A DNA stretch of 64,000 bases, from assembly GCF_029846235.1 (NCBI RefSeq), contig NZ_JARVWP010000002.1, positions 372,001 to 436,000 of the forward strand, read 5' to 3'. Position 1 is the first letter of the stretch, and each line of letters starts with the position of its first letter. The notes beneath the pieces were generated by a model that did not search any database, was not told where the DNA came from, and saw nothing but the letters and a program-made list of their open reading frames with translations. The position numbers and the translations under genes are program-made. This document shows, piece by piece, positions 1 through 9,284 of this stretch. The DNA is from Bradyrhizobium sp. CER78. GTDB taxonomy: Bacteria; Pseudomonadota; Alphaproteobacteria; Rhizobiales; Xanthobacteraceae.

Positions 1-3000
1 GCGATCCCAATGATGTTGGCGTCGACCAAACACCGAATCTGCCCTTCCCGATCTGCGACGTCGCGATAAAGTCGCGAATATTCGAGCGAGATCGCCGCCT
101 GTGACGCAAGTACCTTCAACAAAGCAACGCGATCGGGCGTAAAGACTCTTGGTGTCAGATCGTTCTCCAGATAGAGAACGCCTGTGAGCCTTCCCTGGTT
201 GATAAGCGGCAAGCAGAGAATAGAACGGGGATGCCCCGTTGCGATGTAGGGATCGGAAGAAAATGGATTGTGAGTTGACGCATCGTCGAGAATTGCGATT
301 TCCTTGGTCCGAATTCCGTAACGAACGAGCGACTCTGGTAGCGCCACTGAAGGCGGAACACTCCCATGCAGATGCACAGTTACGTTATCTTGGCTCGCGG
401 TGGCCTCCGCTTGTACCATCAACTCGTCGCCCTGCGCCGTGATCAAGAGGCCGCGCCCGGCGCCGGCGTGCTCGAGAGCTGTCCGCATGAGTTTGTCGAT
501 GAGTTTGTCCAGAACCATTTCGCCTGACAAAGTCTGCGATATATCGATCATCATCTTGAGATCGAGATGCTCAACTGGCTCTTCGATTGTGCCCATTGAA
601 CCCGGCGCACGATGCTCCTGCTTAAGCCAAGGATTGAGCTGATCGAGTTGTGTTACCTTCCCGTCCGCGCCCCAGCGAAGGTAGCAATCGCGGGCGTTCC
701 GCAGATATAGATGCGCGATCTGTCCGAAGCCTTGAATGGTGTAAAAGCGCGCCGCCAGCTCTCTGGCGAGCGCTTCATTGTGGACAAAGCCGCTTGTCTG
801 CGCCGAACGAATGGCCTGTTCGTAGAGGTTCATTGCAGCGAAGGCGCGGCCATCTATGCGGGCAATCTCCGCGCCGACCAACGCCGCTCGGTCTGCGAAG
901 TTTTCGGGACAGGCCGCGGCCCAGCTCGCAAGCTTGCGGTGATGGAGATTCAAGGCGTCCAGTGCCGATGCCCGCTGTCCGGTAGATGTCGCGTCACAGA
1001 AGGCCGCGTACGACAAGGCGCTGTAGAAGTGATAGTCGGCCGTCTCCATGATGGTGAGAGACAGACTTAAAAGCGGCTGCGCCCTCGATGCGGCGTCAAC
1101 CGCTGCCGCGTAGTCTCCAGCCATAAAGCGAGCTTGCAGTTTGCAGATCCAATACAGGCATTGGCCGGCCGTCGCATCCGACGCTTTGGCGAAATCGCGC
1201 TCATTTCGCTGCTCATCAAACTGCTCATGATCCAAGGAACCGAATCGTACCGTCTTGCCGCGCAACATTCGTACTACTGCGATTGCCGCATTGAGGAATT
1301 CAAAGCCTTGCTGTACTTCGCGAGACCTTGCCCTGTCGCCTTCCCGTTCGATGTCGGCAAGCGGATCACCGACCGTAAGAAGATTGAGCACCCGTAGATG
1401 GAAGCAGATGCCCGCATACACGAGGTCACCGGCTTTCTGCGCCGCGTCGAATGCGCGGTCCATCAGTTCGCAGCACGTTCTGATATGCTTCCTCCAAGGC
1501 ATGACCATATTACCGAAGTTCAGGTACACGCCCGCCCGGAAACGCCACAGAGCACGCTCTTCGACGAGCTCATAAGCGAGTTGTCCGACGCGATATGATC
1601 GCTCGTACTCACCAAAATGTAGCCCGACGATCATACCAAACCGGGCATACGCGACCGCGGACGCGTCGCTGTTGCCGCGATCCAACGTAAGGCGGAGCAT
1701 TTCGCAGACCGCGAGCGTGTAGAGGTTGAAGTCGGTGTATTGCGCTGGGGAAGAGAGGCGATTCAAGGCGTCCAGCAAGACGAGGGACGCCGGGTCGCTC
1801 ATCACAGGAAGCGCCTTCAGTTCCTCGGTCGTGCGTCGATCGAGCTCCGACCAGACTCGCCGATAGGCTGCGCGCGCCTCCTCACCGGTTGGATGCGGCG
1901 ACCAGTTGATTCCTAGGTAGCTCAGGTACTCGAGACCGACAGCGATCGCGCGGCGGGGTTGATTGAGCCTGATGTAAAGGTCGATGCCGAGGCGCGCCAC
2001 CGCCGCTCGATCAGCCACATTCGTGACGCGCGCAGATAATGCCGTCCAGTGGCTTTCCGCGTCCGAGAGCGCGCCGGTCAACAGTTCGCATTCCGCGCGA
2101 TGAAAATCGAGCGTGAAGATAAGCTCCCAACGACGCTCCCAGCAATCTTCTGCCAATAGACTTCGACCTGCGACGAAATAACTGAGCGCCGAAACGTACG
2201 CAGTAGATGAGTTGGCGCGCAGGCCTGCCGCCAGGTTAAATTCTGCGGCTCGTTCGCGTTCATCAATCGATTCAATCAAATGAACTGCTCGGTTGAGCTG
2301 ATTGACGATTTCGAAGGTCGCTTCGTCTCCCTTCTTCGGAGATGCCCGCGCCGCAAGCAGCCGTCCTATTCGAAGATGCGTCTCGCCGCGCAGCCGCTCC
2401 GGGATCAGCGCATAGGCGGCCTCTTGGACGCGATCATGGACGAACCGGTAAGCACCTCCCGCGCGCTCAACCATTTCTTGATGGCGCGCCGGCCACAGAA
2501 CCGTATCGAGCTGCTCCTCCGACATCCCAAGTATCATCGAAAGGACCGTGCTCTCGGCAATGTTGCCGAGACAAGCCATCTGTTGCAACGCATTTTGCGT
2601 CGCGACCGGAAGCCGGGCCAGCTTCCCCACCATGAGATCAACGACATTGTCGGTGTAGCCCTTGGCGTGAATGCGGTCGATATCCCAGGACCAGCGCGCG
2701 CCATCATGATCGAATGCCAGTAAGCCTTCTTCGACGAGCGACGACAGGAATTGAATGGCGAAGAACGGATTGCCATCGGTCTTGATATGCAACAGCTTCG
2801 CAAGTGGCGCGGCGCGCTCCGGCGCACAGCGAAGAGCGTCCGCAACCAATTTCCCAACATGCTCTTGGTCGAGCCGCGGGAGCTTGATCTCGACGACCTT
2901 TCCGTTAGCGGCCTTGATGGCGCCGAGCTTTTTCATTAGCGGATGGGTTGGAGCGACTTCGTTGTCGCGATAGGCGCCGACCAGCATGAGATACCGAATG

Positions 3001-4457
3001 TCCGAGCGCACAAGGTCTTCCAACAGATCAAGGGTCGCCGCGTCGAGCCACTGCAGGTCGTCGAGGATGAGCGCGAGCGGTTGGTTCGCGCGGGCAAATA
3101 CGCTTATGAAGCGACGAAATACGAGCTGAAATCGGCGTTGTGCCTGCTGTGGAGGCAGCTCGGGGACCGATGGCTGGTCTCCGATGATTAGCTTCAGTTC
3201 AGGTATGAGATCGGTCATGAGGCGCCCATCCGATCCCAGCGCCTCTAGAAGCGCGTGGCGCCAACTTGCCAATTCCATATCGCTCTTGCTGAGGAGGGGC
3301 CGAATGAGGCCTTGGAAGGCCTGCACCAGTGTCGCGTAAGGGATATCGCGCTTGTACTGGTCGAACTTCCCGAACGCGAACAAACCGCGTGGCTGCACGA
3401 GCACTTTGTGCAGTTCATCGACGACGGAGGACTTACCGATACCGGAATATCCCGAAACCAGCACCAATTCCGGGACACCGGTTTTGGTGATGCGGTCGAA
3501 GCAGGATAGCAACGTCGTGATCTCGCGATCTCGCCCGTACAGCTTTTCGGGGATCAACAGTTGGCTTGGCGTGTCTTGCGAGCCGATCGGGAAGTCATCG
3601 ATGCGGCGACGCTCTTCCCATTGGACCAAGCAGCGTCGAAGATCGCGCTCGACACCGCCAGCGGTCTGGTAACGATCCTCCGGCGTCTTGGCGAGCAGCT
3701 TCATAACGATCGCCGAGACTTGCGCTGGAACACTCTCGAGCCGCTTCCCTGGCGGGACAGGCTTTCTGGCAATATGGCAGTGCACCCACTCCATCGGATC
3801 GGCGGCCGTTAGGGGGAGAACTCCTGTGAGCATTTGGTACAAAGTGATGCCGAGGGCGTAGAGATCGCTGCGGGCGTCGATCGACCGGTTCATCCGCCCG
3901 GTTTGCTCGGGCGCCATGTAGGCGAGCGTGCCGGCGATGGTCTCGGGTGGCTCGGGGGCCTGCCGCTCGCGCGACAAGCGCGATGCAATGCCAAACCCGG
4001 TGAGTCGCACGCGTCCATCCGAACAATTCACCACGACATTAGCTGGCTTGATATCCTTGTGGATGAGTCCGCGCTGATGAAGCTTTCCCAGAGCTGAGGA
4101 GACCCCGATAGCCAGCGTCAAGAACGGCCCTACCTCCATCGCTCCACCGAGCAAATGGTCGAGCGGCTCGCCGCCCTGATCATTGAGCACCAGCACGGTC
4201 CGGCCGGCGTCGCGCATGAGTGCGAGCGGCTGGGCCGCCCATGCCCTGTCGAGCTCATCTTTCAGCTCGTATTCGTGCGTGAGGCGATCGAGTGTTGAGG
4301 GGGACGGGTGGTCCGCGGCAGGGGCAACAAGCAGCACGGCGCGCCGATTTCCATTATCGTCCAGCCGCCAGCCACGGCTGAACACGCGCTCGCCGTCCTC
4401 CCATAGCACCTGAGAGCTATCGTCCGAGTACCCGATATTCGGCGATTGCTGCACCAT
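1..4457 (-). CDS. Giant kinase-like/ATPase/GAF signalling protein, C-terminus outside window
   Basis: About 1,485 residues are visible and the frame runs open off the left edge. Domains in order: Ser/Thr-kinase-like fold (~1-290), P-loop ATPase with Walker A SGYSGIGKSS (335-344) and a hhhhDDLQWLD Walker B-like segment, a long helical TPR-like middle, a GAF domain (~1290-1440), then the start of a PAS-like segment (DREGQIRCLVDAN). This matches the multidomain kinase/ATP-binding/sensor histidine kinase family; the histidine kinase part would lie beyond the edge. The catalytic loop HKDIKPAN (133-140) is kept, but the DFG motif reads GFG (154-156) and no lysine is seen at the VAIK position (AVLLV, 40-44), so phosphotransfer by this domain is doubtful. 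The ATG at 4455-4457 is the start that gives a full N-lobe. Its trigger is not evident. Confidence 0.85.
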   Translation of the reverse strand, partial: MVQQSPNIGYSDDSSQVLWEDGERVFSRGWRLDDNGNRRAVLLVAPAADHPSPSTLDRLTHEYELKDELDRAWAAQPLALMRDAGRTVLVLNDQGGEPLDHLLGGAMEVGPFLTLAIGVSSALGKLHQRGLIHKDIKPANVVVNCSDGRVRLTGFGIASRLSRERQAPEPPETIAGTLAYMAPEQTGRMNRSIDARSDLYALGITLYQMLTGVLPLTAADPMEWVHCHIARKPVPPGKRLESVPAQVSAIVMKLLAKTPEDRYQTAGGVERDLRRCLVQWEERRRIDDFPIGSQDTPSQLLIPEKLYGRDREITTLLSCFDRITKTGVPELVLVSGYSGIGKSSVVDELHKVLVQPRGLFAFGKFDQYKRDIPYATLVQAFQGLIRPLLSKSDMELASWRHALLEALGSDGRLMTDLIPELKLIIGDQPSVPELPPQQAQRRFQLVFRRFISVFARANQPLALILDDLQWLDAATLDLLEDLVRSDIRYLMLVGAYRDNEVAPTHPLMKKLGAIKAANGKVVEIKLPRLDQEHVGKLVADALRCAPERAAPLAKLLHIKTDGNPFFAIQFLSSLVEEGLLAFDHDGARWSWDIDRIHAKGYTDNVVDLMVGKLARLPVATQNALQQMACLGNIAESTVLSMILGMSEEQLDTVLWPARHQEMVERAGGAYRFVHDRVQEAAYALIPERLRGETHLRIGRLLAARASPKKGDEATFEIVNQLNRAVHLIESIDERERAAEFNLAAGLRANSSTAYVSALSYFVAGRSLLAEDCWERRWELIFTLDFHRAECELLTGALSDAESHWTALSARVTNVADRAAVARLGIDLYIRLNQPRRAIAVGLEYLSYLGINWSPHPTGEEARAAYRRVWSELDRRTTEELKALPVMSDPASLVLLDALNRLSSPAQYTDFNLYTLAVCEMLRLTLDRGNSDASAVAYARFGMIVGLHFGEYERSYRVGQLAYELVEERALWRFRAGVYLNFGNMVMPWRKHIRTCCELMDRAFDAAQKAGDLVYAGICFHLRVLNLLTVGDPLADIEREGDRARSREVQQGFEFLNAAIAVVRMLRGKTVRFGSLDHEQFDEQRNERDFAKASDATAGQCLYWICKLQARFMAGDYAAAVDAASRAQPLLSLSLTIMETADYHFYSALSYAAFCDATSTGQRASALDALNLHHRKLASWAAACPENFADRAALVGAEIARIDGRAFAAMNLYEQAIRSAQTSGFVHNEALARELAARFYTIQGFGQIAHLYLRNARDCYLRWGADGKVTQLDQLNPWLKQEHRAPGSMGTIEEPVEHLDLKMMIDISQTLSGEMVLDKLIDKLMRTALEHAGAGRGLLITAQGDELMVQAEATASQDNVTVHLHGSVPPSVALPESLVRYGIRTKEIAILDDASTHNPFSSDPYIATGHPRSILCLPLINQGRLTGVLYLENDLTPRVFTPDRVALLKVLASQAAISLEYSRLYRDVADREGQIRCLVDANIIGI

Positions 4458-4826
4458 TTGTCAGACTCCGGCACCCGGGCGCCGACTTGAAGTCCGCTGA
4501 TTAAGCTCCTCGCGCGCCGCGCGCTCGGTCTTGGGTACGGTCGAGCGCGTCACGGCATGAAATCATATACCTAATCCAAGGTCTGTCAGGAGGGCTGGAG
4601 CGTGGCAGCTCGTGGCAAGGCGCGACGGAAGTGACGCCATACTAAGCGCGCCGTAGTCAGCGCCGGCACCTTCCCGATAAACAGCTGTTTCCGTTACCGC
4701 TTTGCGCGGCCGGAACCTATCTGAAGGTCAACGGCGGACGGCTCTGTGCGAGCGCCTCTGGGGCTACACCGACGAGTTCCCGGTCCGTAGAAAGGCCTGC
4801 GGGACTTTCTCGACGCAATTTTAGTG

Positions 4827-4857
4827 TGACGGAGAGAGAGGGAGTCAAACCCACGAA
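4827..4857 (-). repeat. tRNA-Ser-like 3' end remnant, possible old attachment site
   Basis: Read on the minus strand, this stretch looks like the T-arm and acceptor end of an alphaproteobacterial tRNA-Ser: GGGTTTGACTCCC, then TCTCTCTCCG and TCA in place of CCA. It has roughly four mismatches from the usual sequence, as I remember it. The 5' part of the tRNA is absent. Such 3' fragments are the usual footprint of integrases that recombine in tRNA genes, and an integrase lies 0.7 kb away. Confidence 0.4.
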
Positions 4858-5038
4858 TTTCGATCAATCCGGTCGAACAGCTGAGACTGCACTTAAGCAG
4901 TCGCTCGCACCCACCCTCGGAAGTTCAGATCCTGCACATGCGCCACAAGCATGCGCACGTTGGCTTTCGCAAGATTTTTCTTGATCTCCCGGTGCACACG
5001 TCGTGCACACGCCGCCTTCTAACCGATTGAAAAGCTTG

Positions 5039-5079
5039 AACTCTCGTTCCAATCCATCATCGGAAAGACTGCGCTAGCT
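5039..5079 (+). repeat. Copy 1 of a dispersed 41-nt repeat
   Basis: It matches 53893-53933 in the same orientation at 35 of 41 positions. Both copies begin AACTCTCG and end GCTAGCT. Both can be read as a peptide beginning LS-F/L-QSI-I/M-GK, so they may derive from the end of the same lost gene. Function unknown. Confidence 0.5.
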
Positions 5080-5363
5080 AGGGCAAAGGGTTGGCCTAAT
5101 ACGTCTTCAACAAGGTGGTCATCCCAAAGCAAAAGGTCCGGTCAACGGAAAATGATCCCTATGTTCATATCCGACCTCACTGGCTCACAACGATCCTTGG
5201 CTCTTTCAGCTCTCCCACAATGCTTCAAGCATTCGTTAGCTTCACTGGAGTGACAAGCGGCTTTGAACGTAGAGTGGCGACCGAAAGCACGCTGCTGGTT
5301 GGCTGCGCGAGACCGCGATGTGGCCGTAGCTATCGACGTGGCAAGCCGATTACGAGAGAACAC

Positions 5364-5573
5364 ATGGCGATTTTGGGTGAGCCCCGCCAGAAACGGAACC
5401 TGATCCCACTGAAAAAGGCATTGGAGCGCGGCGGCTTTGGCCGAACCAAGGCCTACGAGTTGATCAACGAAGGGAAAATCATCGCCTACAAAATGGGCGG
5501 CCAGACCATGGTCGATGCCGATTCCATCGACGCTTACCATATGAGCCTTCCTCGCATTGAACCGGGTACATGA
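5364..5573 (+). CDS. Excisionase/MerR-type small DNA-binding protein
   Basis: A 69-residue protein with a winged helix-turn-helix of the excisionase type: LKKALERGGFGRTKAYELI, then NEGKIIAYKMGGQTMVD, then SIDAYHMS. In mobile elements such proteins direct the integrase toward excision or regulate the element. The ATG at 5364 follows a GAGAGA ribosome-binding sequence; a longer in-frame extension upstream has no domain character and is not included. It converges on the integrase gene with 13 nt between the two stops, which supports the assignment. It could instead be a regulator of the element. Confidence 0.65.
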   Translation: MAILGEPRQKRNLIPLKKALERGGFGRTKAYELINEGKIIAYKMGGQTMVDADSIDAYHMSLPRIEPGT

Positions 5574-5586
5574 AGACAGGCCTAGT

Positions 5587-6972
5587 TTAGCTGGTTGTGA
5601 AGCCTTCTCGGATTGCCTCGACCGGCACAATCTTTTTTGGATCGGCAAAGCCATCGATCCGGTCGGCCCAATGCTGCATCAGCTTCGTGCGCGAGCCGAT
5701 CAGTGCGAGGGGGCCATGCCGTTTGTAGGTCGCCTTGACCGAATTGCTTTCGAGATGTGCCAATTGCAGCTCGATGACGTCGCTGTCCCATGCCTTGGTT
5801 TCCTCGATCTCCTCATGGTGGCAAAGGGTCGAGAAAGTCGTGCGGAAACCATGTGCGCAATGCTCGACCTTGGTATCAATGCCGAGCGCGCGCAGCCGCT
5901 GACATAGCGTTCTGCTCGACAGTGGCGCATCCTGGGCACAAGCGAACACGTAGCGCCGATTGCCTGTGATCTGTTGCACGCGCCGCAGGATCGCGAGAGT
6001 TTGGCGTGACAGCGGCACGACGTGGTCCCATCCGGTCTTCATCTTCGTCGCGGGGATGGTCCAGCGCTTGGCATCCCAGTCGACTTCGGTCCATTCCATG
6101 TCGTTGATCATGCCGGGACGAGGGACGGTCAACGCATCGACCCGCAGGGCATCACCGACCACGTCGCCAAATCTGGCCTTTTGCCATAGCGGCATGATCA
6201 GGCTGAAGAGGCGAACGATGTCCTGGGGTTCAGTGACGCCCGGGCGCGGGGTTGAGACGTTGACACTGAGTTGCTTCTTGCAGGCGCGGAACGGATTATA
6301 GCCGTCGCCTTCGAGGTCGGCGTAGTCGCAGACCTGCTCGCCGATACTGTGGACCCGGTCACGGGTCTCCAACCTCCCCTCGGCCTGCATCGTCCGAAAG
6401 AAGGCGAGCACGTCGGGACGCTTGATGTCCGGCCGGTGGAGATTGCCGAAACGATTCTTCAGGTAGCCAGACCACCTTTCAAGCAGCGCAATGGTTTGCG
6501 GACTACGCACGGTGACAAGCCGGCCACGCTTGATCTTCTCGGTCTTCTTCTCCGCGAGCCATTCGTCGATCCACACGCCGAACGGCCGCTCGGCCGCCTG
6601 GCGATGGCGCTCGAATTGCTTCTCGATCGAGGGATCGACCGGCCGGTTCTGTGTGAGCAGGCCCTTTGCGGCGTCACGTTTCTGGCGTGCCGTAGCGAGC
6701 GAGACGGTGCCGTCGCTGCCATTGCCGTAGGGCCCAATGGAATAGGTCTTCTGCCTGCCGTGAAAACGATAGGCCATCCGCCAGAGCTTGGAGCCCGCTT
6801 TGCCGGTTCTGCTCGGGTCCGGCGTGATCAACAGATAGAGACCGCCGCCGGTCGCGTCGGAAATCTTGGTCGCTCGCCACGCACCGTTCTGAAACTTCGG
6901 CCCGGCGGCGCGGCAGTCGACGTCGGTCCTGATCTGCCCGGGATTGGCGCACTCGCCTTTGTTGCGTGCCAT
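5587..6972 (-). CDS. P4-type tyrosine recombinase (site-specific integrase)
   Basis: A 461-residue integrase that would catalyse insertion and excision of an element, typically at the 3' end of a tRNA gene. The N-terminus carries a DUF4102-like arm-binding domain (GGGLYLLITPDPSRTG, then WRMAYRFHGRQKTYSIGPYG). The C-terminal catalytic domain shows PRPGMINDMEW (first Arg box), KTGWDHVVPLS, AHGFRTTFST (H-x-x-R) and QLAHLESNSVKATYKRH with the nucleophile Tyr. Length is normal. The ATG at 6970-6972 is preferred over one 141 nt upstream because it starts at the family's usual N-terminus. No intact tRNA target is next to it, so its element has been rearranged or its far end lies elsewhere. Confidence 0.88.
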   Translation of the reverse strand: MARNKGECANPGQIRTDVDCRAAGPKFQNGAWRATKISDATGGGLYLLITPDPSRTGKAGSKLWRMAYRFHGRQKTYSIGPYGNGSDGTVSLATARQKRDAAKGLLTQNRPVDPSIEKQFERHRQAAERPFGVWIDEWLAEKKTEKIKRGRLVTVRSPQTIALLERWSGYLKNRFGNLHRPDIKRPDVLAFFRTMQAEGRLETRDRVHSIGEQVCDYADLEGDGYNPFRACKKQLSVNVSTPRPGVTEPQDIVRLFSLIMPLWQKARFGDVVGDALRVDALTVPRPGMINDMEWTEVDWDAKRWTIPATKMKTGWDHVVPLSRQTLAILRRVQQITGNRRYVFACAQDAPLSSRTLCQRLRALGIDTKVEHCAHGFRTTFSTLCHHEEIEETKAWDSDVIELQLAHLESNSVKATYKRHGPLALIGSRTKLMQHWADRIDGFADPKKIVPVEAIREGFTTS

Positions 6973-7192
6973 CTGCTCTGTTCTCTTCGTTCGGAATATC
7001 GTAATTTTACCGAGAACGTTTGTTCTTCCGATACCAACAAAAATACCAACAAATCGGTCGGCTGGAGGCGGCGAAGAACAAACAGGGACGGACACCGATG
7101 TACGCAGAAGCATCTGTTTTTCAAGGGGTTTTGCCAGCCAAACGAACGGCGTCGAACACCTTCGAACAGGCTAATTTTTTACGCCTGAGGTA

Positions 7193-7519
7193 ATGGATAT
7201 CGGCTACGACGAAGCCCTGGAAGGTGCGGCCCAGCAGGCCGCCCTTCGCCGGCTGGCGGGCGACAAGCCGCTGGCGCTCCGGTCGAGCACCCTTGAATTT
7301 CAACTCGCTCTCGTCCGCGCCGGCGGCGGGGTAGCCGCACTGCCCGACTTCATCGCGGCGAGCGATCCAGTCCTCGTCCGAGCGCGGCGGGAAAAGATCG
7401 CACAACGCGATGTGTGGTTGGTTTTCCATACCGATCTGAAACGCTCCGCCCCGGTTCGAACGGTAGCGACCAGCCTGCGAGAGTTCTTGCGGGCGAAGCT
7501 TGCGATGGCCCCTGGTTGA
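7193..7519 (+). pseudogene. Decapitated LysR-type regulator (C-terminal remnant)
   Basis: The 108-residue frame aligns with the last third of the LysR effector-binding domain: IGYDEALEGAAQ, LVRAGGGVAALPDFIA, DVWLVFHTDLKRSAPVR, then a final helix. No DNA-binding helix-turn-helix exists upstream. An in-frame TAA lies just before 7180, and the homologous reading stops about there. The integrase begins about 0.2 kb to the left, so the gene was probably cut by insertion of the element or a later rearrangement. An N-terminally truncated product would lack DNA binding. Confidence 0.7.
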
Positions 7520-7617
7520 CGCGTCAAACAAGGCGATTGATGAGCTTCCACTACGCCCGGAGCAGATTTCCGCCGCAGGTTCGATCAGCGCATTTATTTC
7601 GGTCCACCCCAACAGGC

Positions 7618-7800
7618 CTACTGTGCCACGGCGCTGCGCTCAAACGGCTTGTTCTCGGCGATGAACCTTGCGGCCAATACCAAGGCCCCCATCGAAAAAT
7701 CCTTTCCGTGCGCGGCAACCATTCGCTCGGAGAGTTCTGCCAATTCCTTGAAGAACTGATCCTTGCTTTCGGCCTCGTTCAGCGATTCAGCAACTGCCAT
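7618..7800 (-). CDS. Small hypothetical protein, 60 aa
   Basis: Not a family I recognise. The peptide is acidic in its first half (MAVAESLNEAESKDQFFKEL) and predicted helical, with no membrane segment. The ATG at 7798-7800 is preceded by a strong GAGGGGAG ribosome-binding site, which decides the start. It is the last gene of the minus-strand series that begins at the sigma-54 activator, 35 nt after the beta-propeller gene, so it probably belongs to that transcript. Confidence 0.55.
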   Translation of the reverse strand: MAVAESLNEAESKDQFFKELAELSERMVAAHGKDFSMGALVLAARFIAENKPFERSAVAQ

Positions 7801-7835
7801 GGCTTCTCCCCTCGTGATTGCAGCAATGCGCCCGG

Positions 7836-8951
7836 TTATTTGAATATATGCGCCGGAAACGTCACGATCGCCGCCTCGCCTTCGGCGGTCCCGAACGCGA
7901 GATGCTGGCCATCCTTCGACCATCGCAGGCTCTGGACGGCGCCTCCCCCGGCCGGCTTGACGAGCAGCTCGTCGGACGTTCCCACCTTCGCCACAACGAC
8001 CCGTCCGTCGGCATATCCCGCAGCGACCAGGGTCCGCTCGGGATGCAATTCGGCGGCCTCGACAAGAACGAACCCTGCCCGGCCAGTGCTCACACTGGCC
8101 GGCTTCTCACGATCGTCGCCGAGGCTGGAGACATCCCATACAACCATACGATAGGCCCCGCTTGTAACAAGGAGGCGTGAGTCCGCGCTCCACGAAAGCG
8201 AAGCCACGCTTGCGGGATAACTGAAAATCCGGACCACCCATGCATCGGCCAAGCGAACCAACGCAATCTCCTTCTTTGCGATGGAAACCGCCAACCAGCC
8301 ACCATCAGGGCTCCACGCCAAATTGGCAATCGGCCCTAACTCGAATGACTGGGCCGGATCGGGTCGTGCCCCGAAAGCTCGAACAAGCAACCGACCGTCC
8401 GCCGCGATCGCAAAGCGTCTGCTATCCGGCGATACCGCCATTGCCGATGCGTTGCCTCCGGAGCGTTGCTGGAGCCAACCGACATCACCATTGGAATCGT
8501 AGAACACAATCGAACCACCCGACGCCGATAGAATCCCCCCGGCCGGCACGCTGGCAACAAGATCGATCGAAGAGCCTTGGCTGGCGAAGAGCTCCGTCAC
8601 ACCGGACGCCGAAACCCGCAGCAGACGCCCCCCATCGCTGGCGACAAAGCCGGAGGTCCCGAGGGGTGCGAGATGGGGCTGAACATCGCCGACAACCACC
8701 CTGGACAGCGGCAACACCGGCTTCCGTCGGGGCATGATCGTCGACCGGCCCTCATCCAGCGCCGTACGGCAGCGATCTTGTGGAGGTTCCGTGTCAATCA
8801 ACGGTGCAATCGTTATCCCGCCATCGGCGAGTGCGAACGCGACTGCCTCTCCAGCGGCGTCTAACGCAATGTCTGCGACCGGCGCTCCCACCGTCCAATG
8901 CCGTCCAAGGAGTTCGTAGAGCGTTGCGGTCTGTGCTTCCATCGTGTTCAT
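7836..8951 (-). CDS. WD40-type beta-propeller protein
   Basis: About 371 residues made of WD-like repeats; the clearest are ASAMAVSPDSRRFAIAADG, IANLAWSPDGGWLAVSI, VASLSWSADSRLLVTSG and VQSLRWSKDGQHLAFGT. Such propellers are usually protein-binding scaffolds. There is no signal peptide, so it is probably cytoplasmic. The ATG at 8951 has a GAGGCG site at suitable spacing and is preferred over a GTG 12 nt upstream. It sits in a run of unknown genes behind the sigma-54 activator. A link to the monooxygenase is inferred only from position. Confidence 0.75.
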   Translation of the reverse strand: MNTMEAQTATLYELLGRHWTVGAPVADIALDAAGEAVAFALADGGITIAPLIDTEPPQDRCRTALDEGRSTIMPRRKPVLPLSRVVVGDVQPHLAPLGTSGFVASDGGRLLRVSASGVTELFASQGSSIDLVASVPAGGILSASGGSIVFYDSNGDVGWLQQRSGGNASAMAVSPDSRRFAIAADGRLLVRAFGARPDPAQSFELGPIANLAWSPDGGWLAVSIAKKEIALVRLADAWVVRIFSYPASVASLSWSADSRLLVTSGAYRMVVWDVSSLGDDREKPASVSTGRAGFVLVEAAELHPERTLVAAGYADGRVVVAKVGTSDELLVKPAGGGAVQSLRWSKDGQHLAFGTAEGEAAIVTFPAHIFK

Positions 8952-8975
8952 CGATCGCCTCACATTCCGACCGGT

Positions 8976-9284
8976 TTACCTGGCAGCCGCAATCTGGCGG
9001 TCCAGCTCTTCGAGCCGGCGCTCAAGCTCGGCACAATGGGCATCGCCCGCTGCCATTTCGGTGCTTTCTCGTTGCAGGCGGTCGCGGGCATCCGCAAGTG
9101 ATCCTGCAAGCGTATCCGAGATTCCGGCCGTCCCGATCTCCTTCTCGATCCGCTGTATTTCAACTTCAATTCCTCCCCTGCGCTGACGATGGAGGAGATT
9201 GCGCGACTGCACTGATGCGATCTCCTGCACGACCTGCAACCGTTGGTTCAGCACGTCCACTAGCGTTTGGGCCGCCGTATTCAT
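8976..9284 (-). CDS. Small coiled-coil protein of unknown function
   Basis: 102 residues, almost entirely helical with heptad-like spacing (LVDVLNQRLQVVQEI, then LERRLEELDRQIAAAR), so a coiled coil is likely. No enzymatic motif is visible. Its ATG overlaps the stop of the preceding gene in an ATGA arrangement, which indicates translational coupling with that 149-aa protein; the two may act as a pair. A GAGGCAGG ribosome-binding site is present. Confidence 0.6.
   Translation of the reverse strand: MNTAAQTLVDVLNQRLQVVQEIASVQSRNLLHRQRRGGIEVEIQRIEKEIGTAGISDTLAGSLADARDRLQRESTEMAAGDAHCAELERRLEELDRQIAAAR

Larger units (their letters stand above)
4458..5363. other. Long non-coding stretch between signalling gene and excisionase-like gene
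   Basis: No open frame here has recognisable protein features. The stretch holds a tRNA-Ser-like 3' remnant, a 9-nt direct repeat (GTGCACACG twice, spaced by TC, around 4992-5011) and one copy of a 41-nt sequence that recurs near 53.9 kb. It probably contains the promoter of the giant signalling gene to its left and debris of integration events. Confidence 0.5.
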
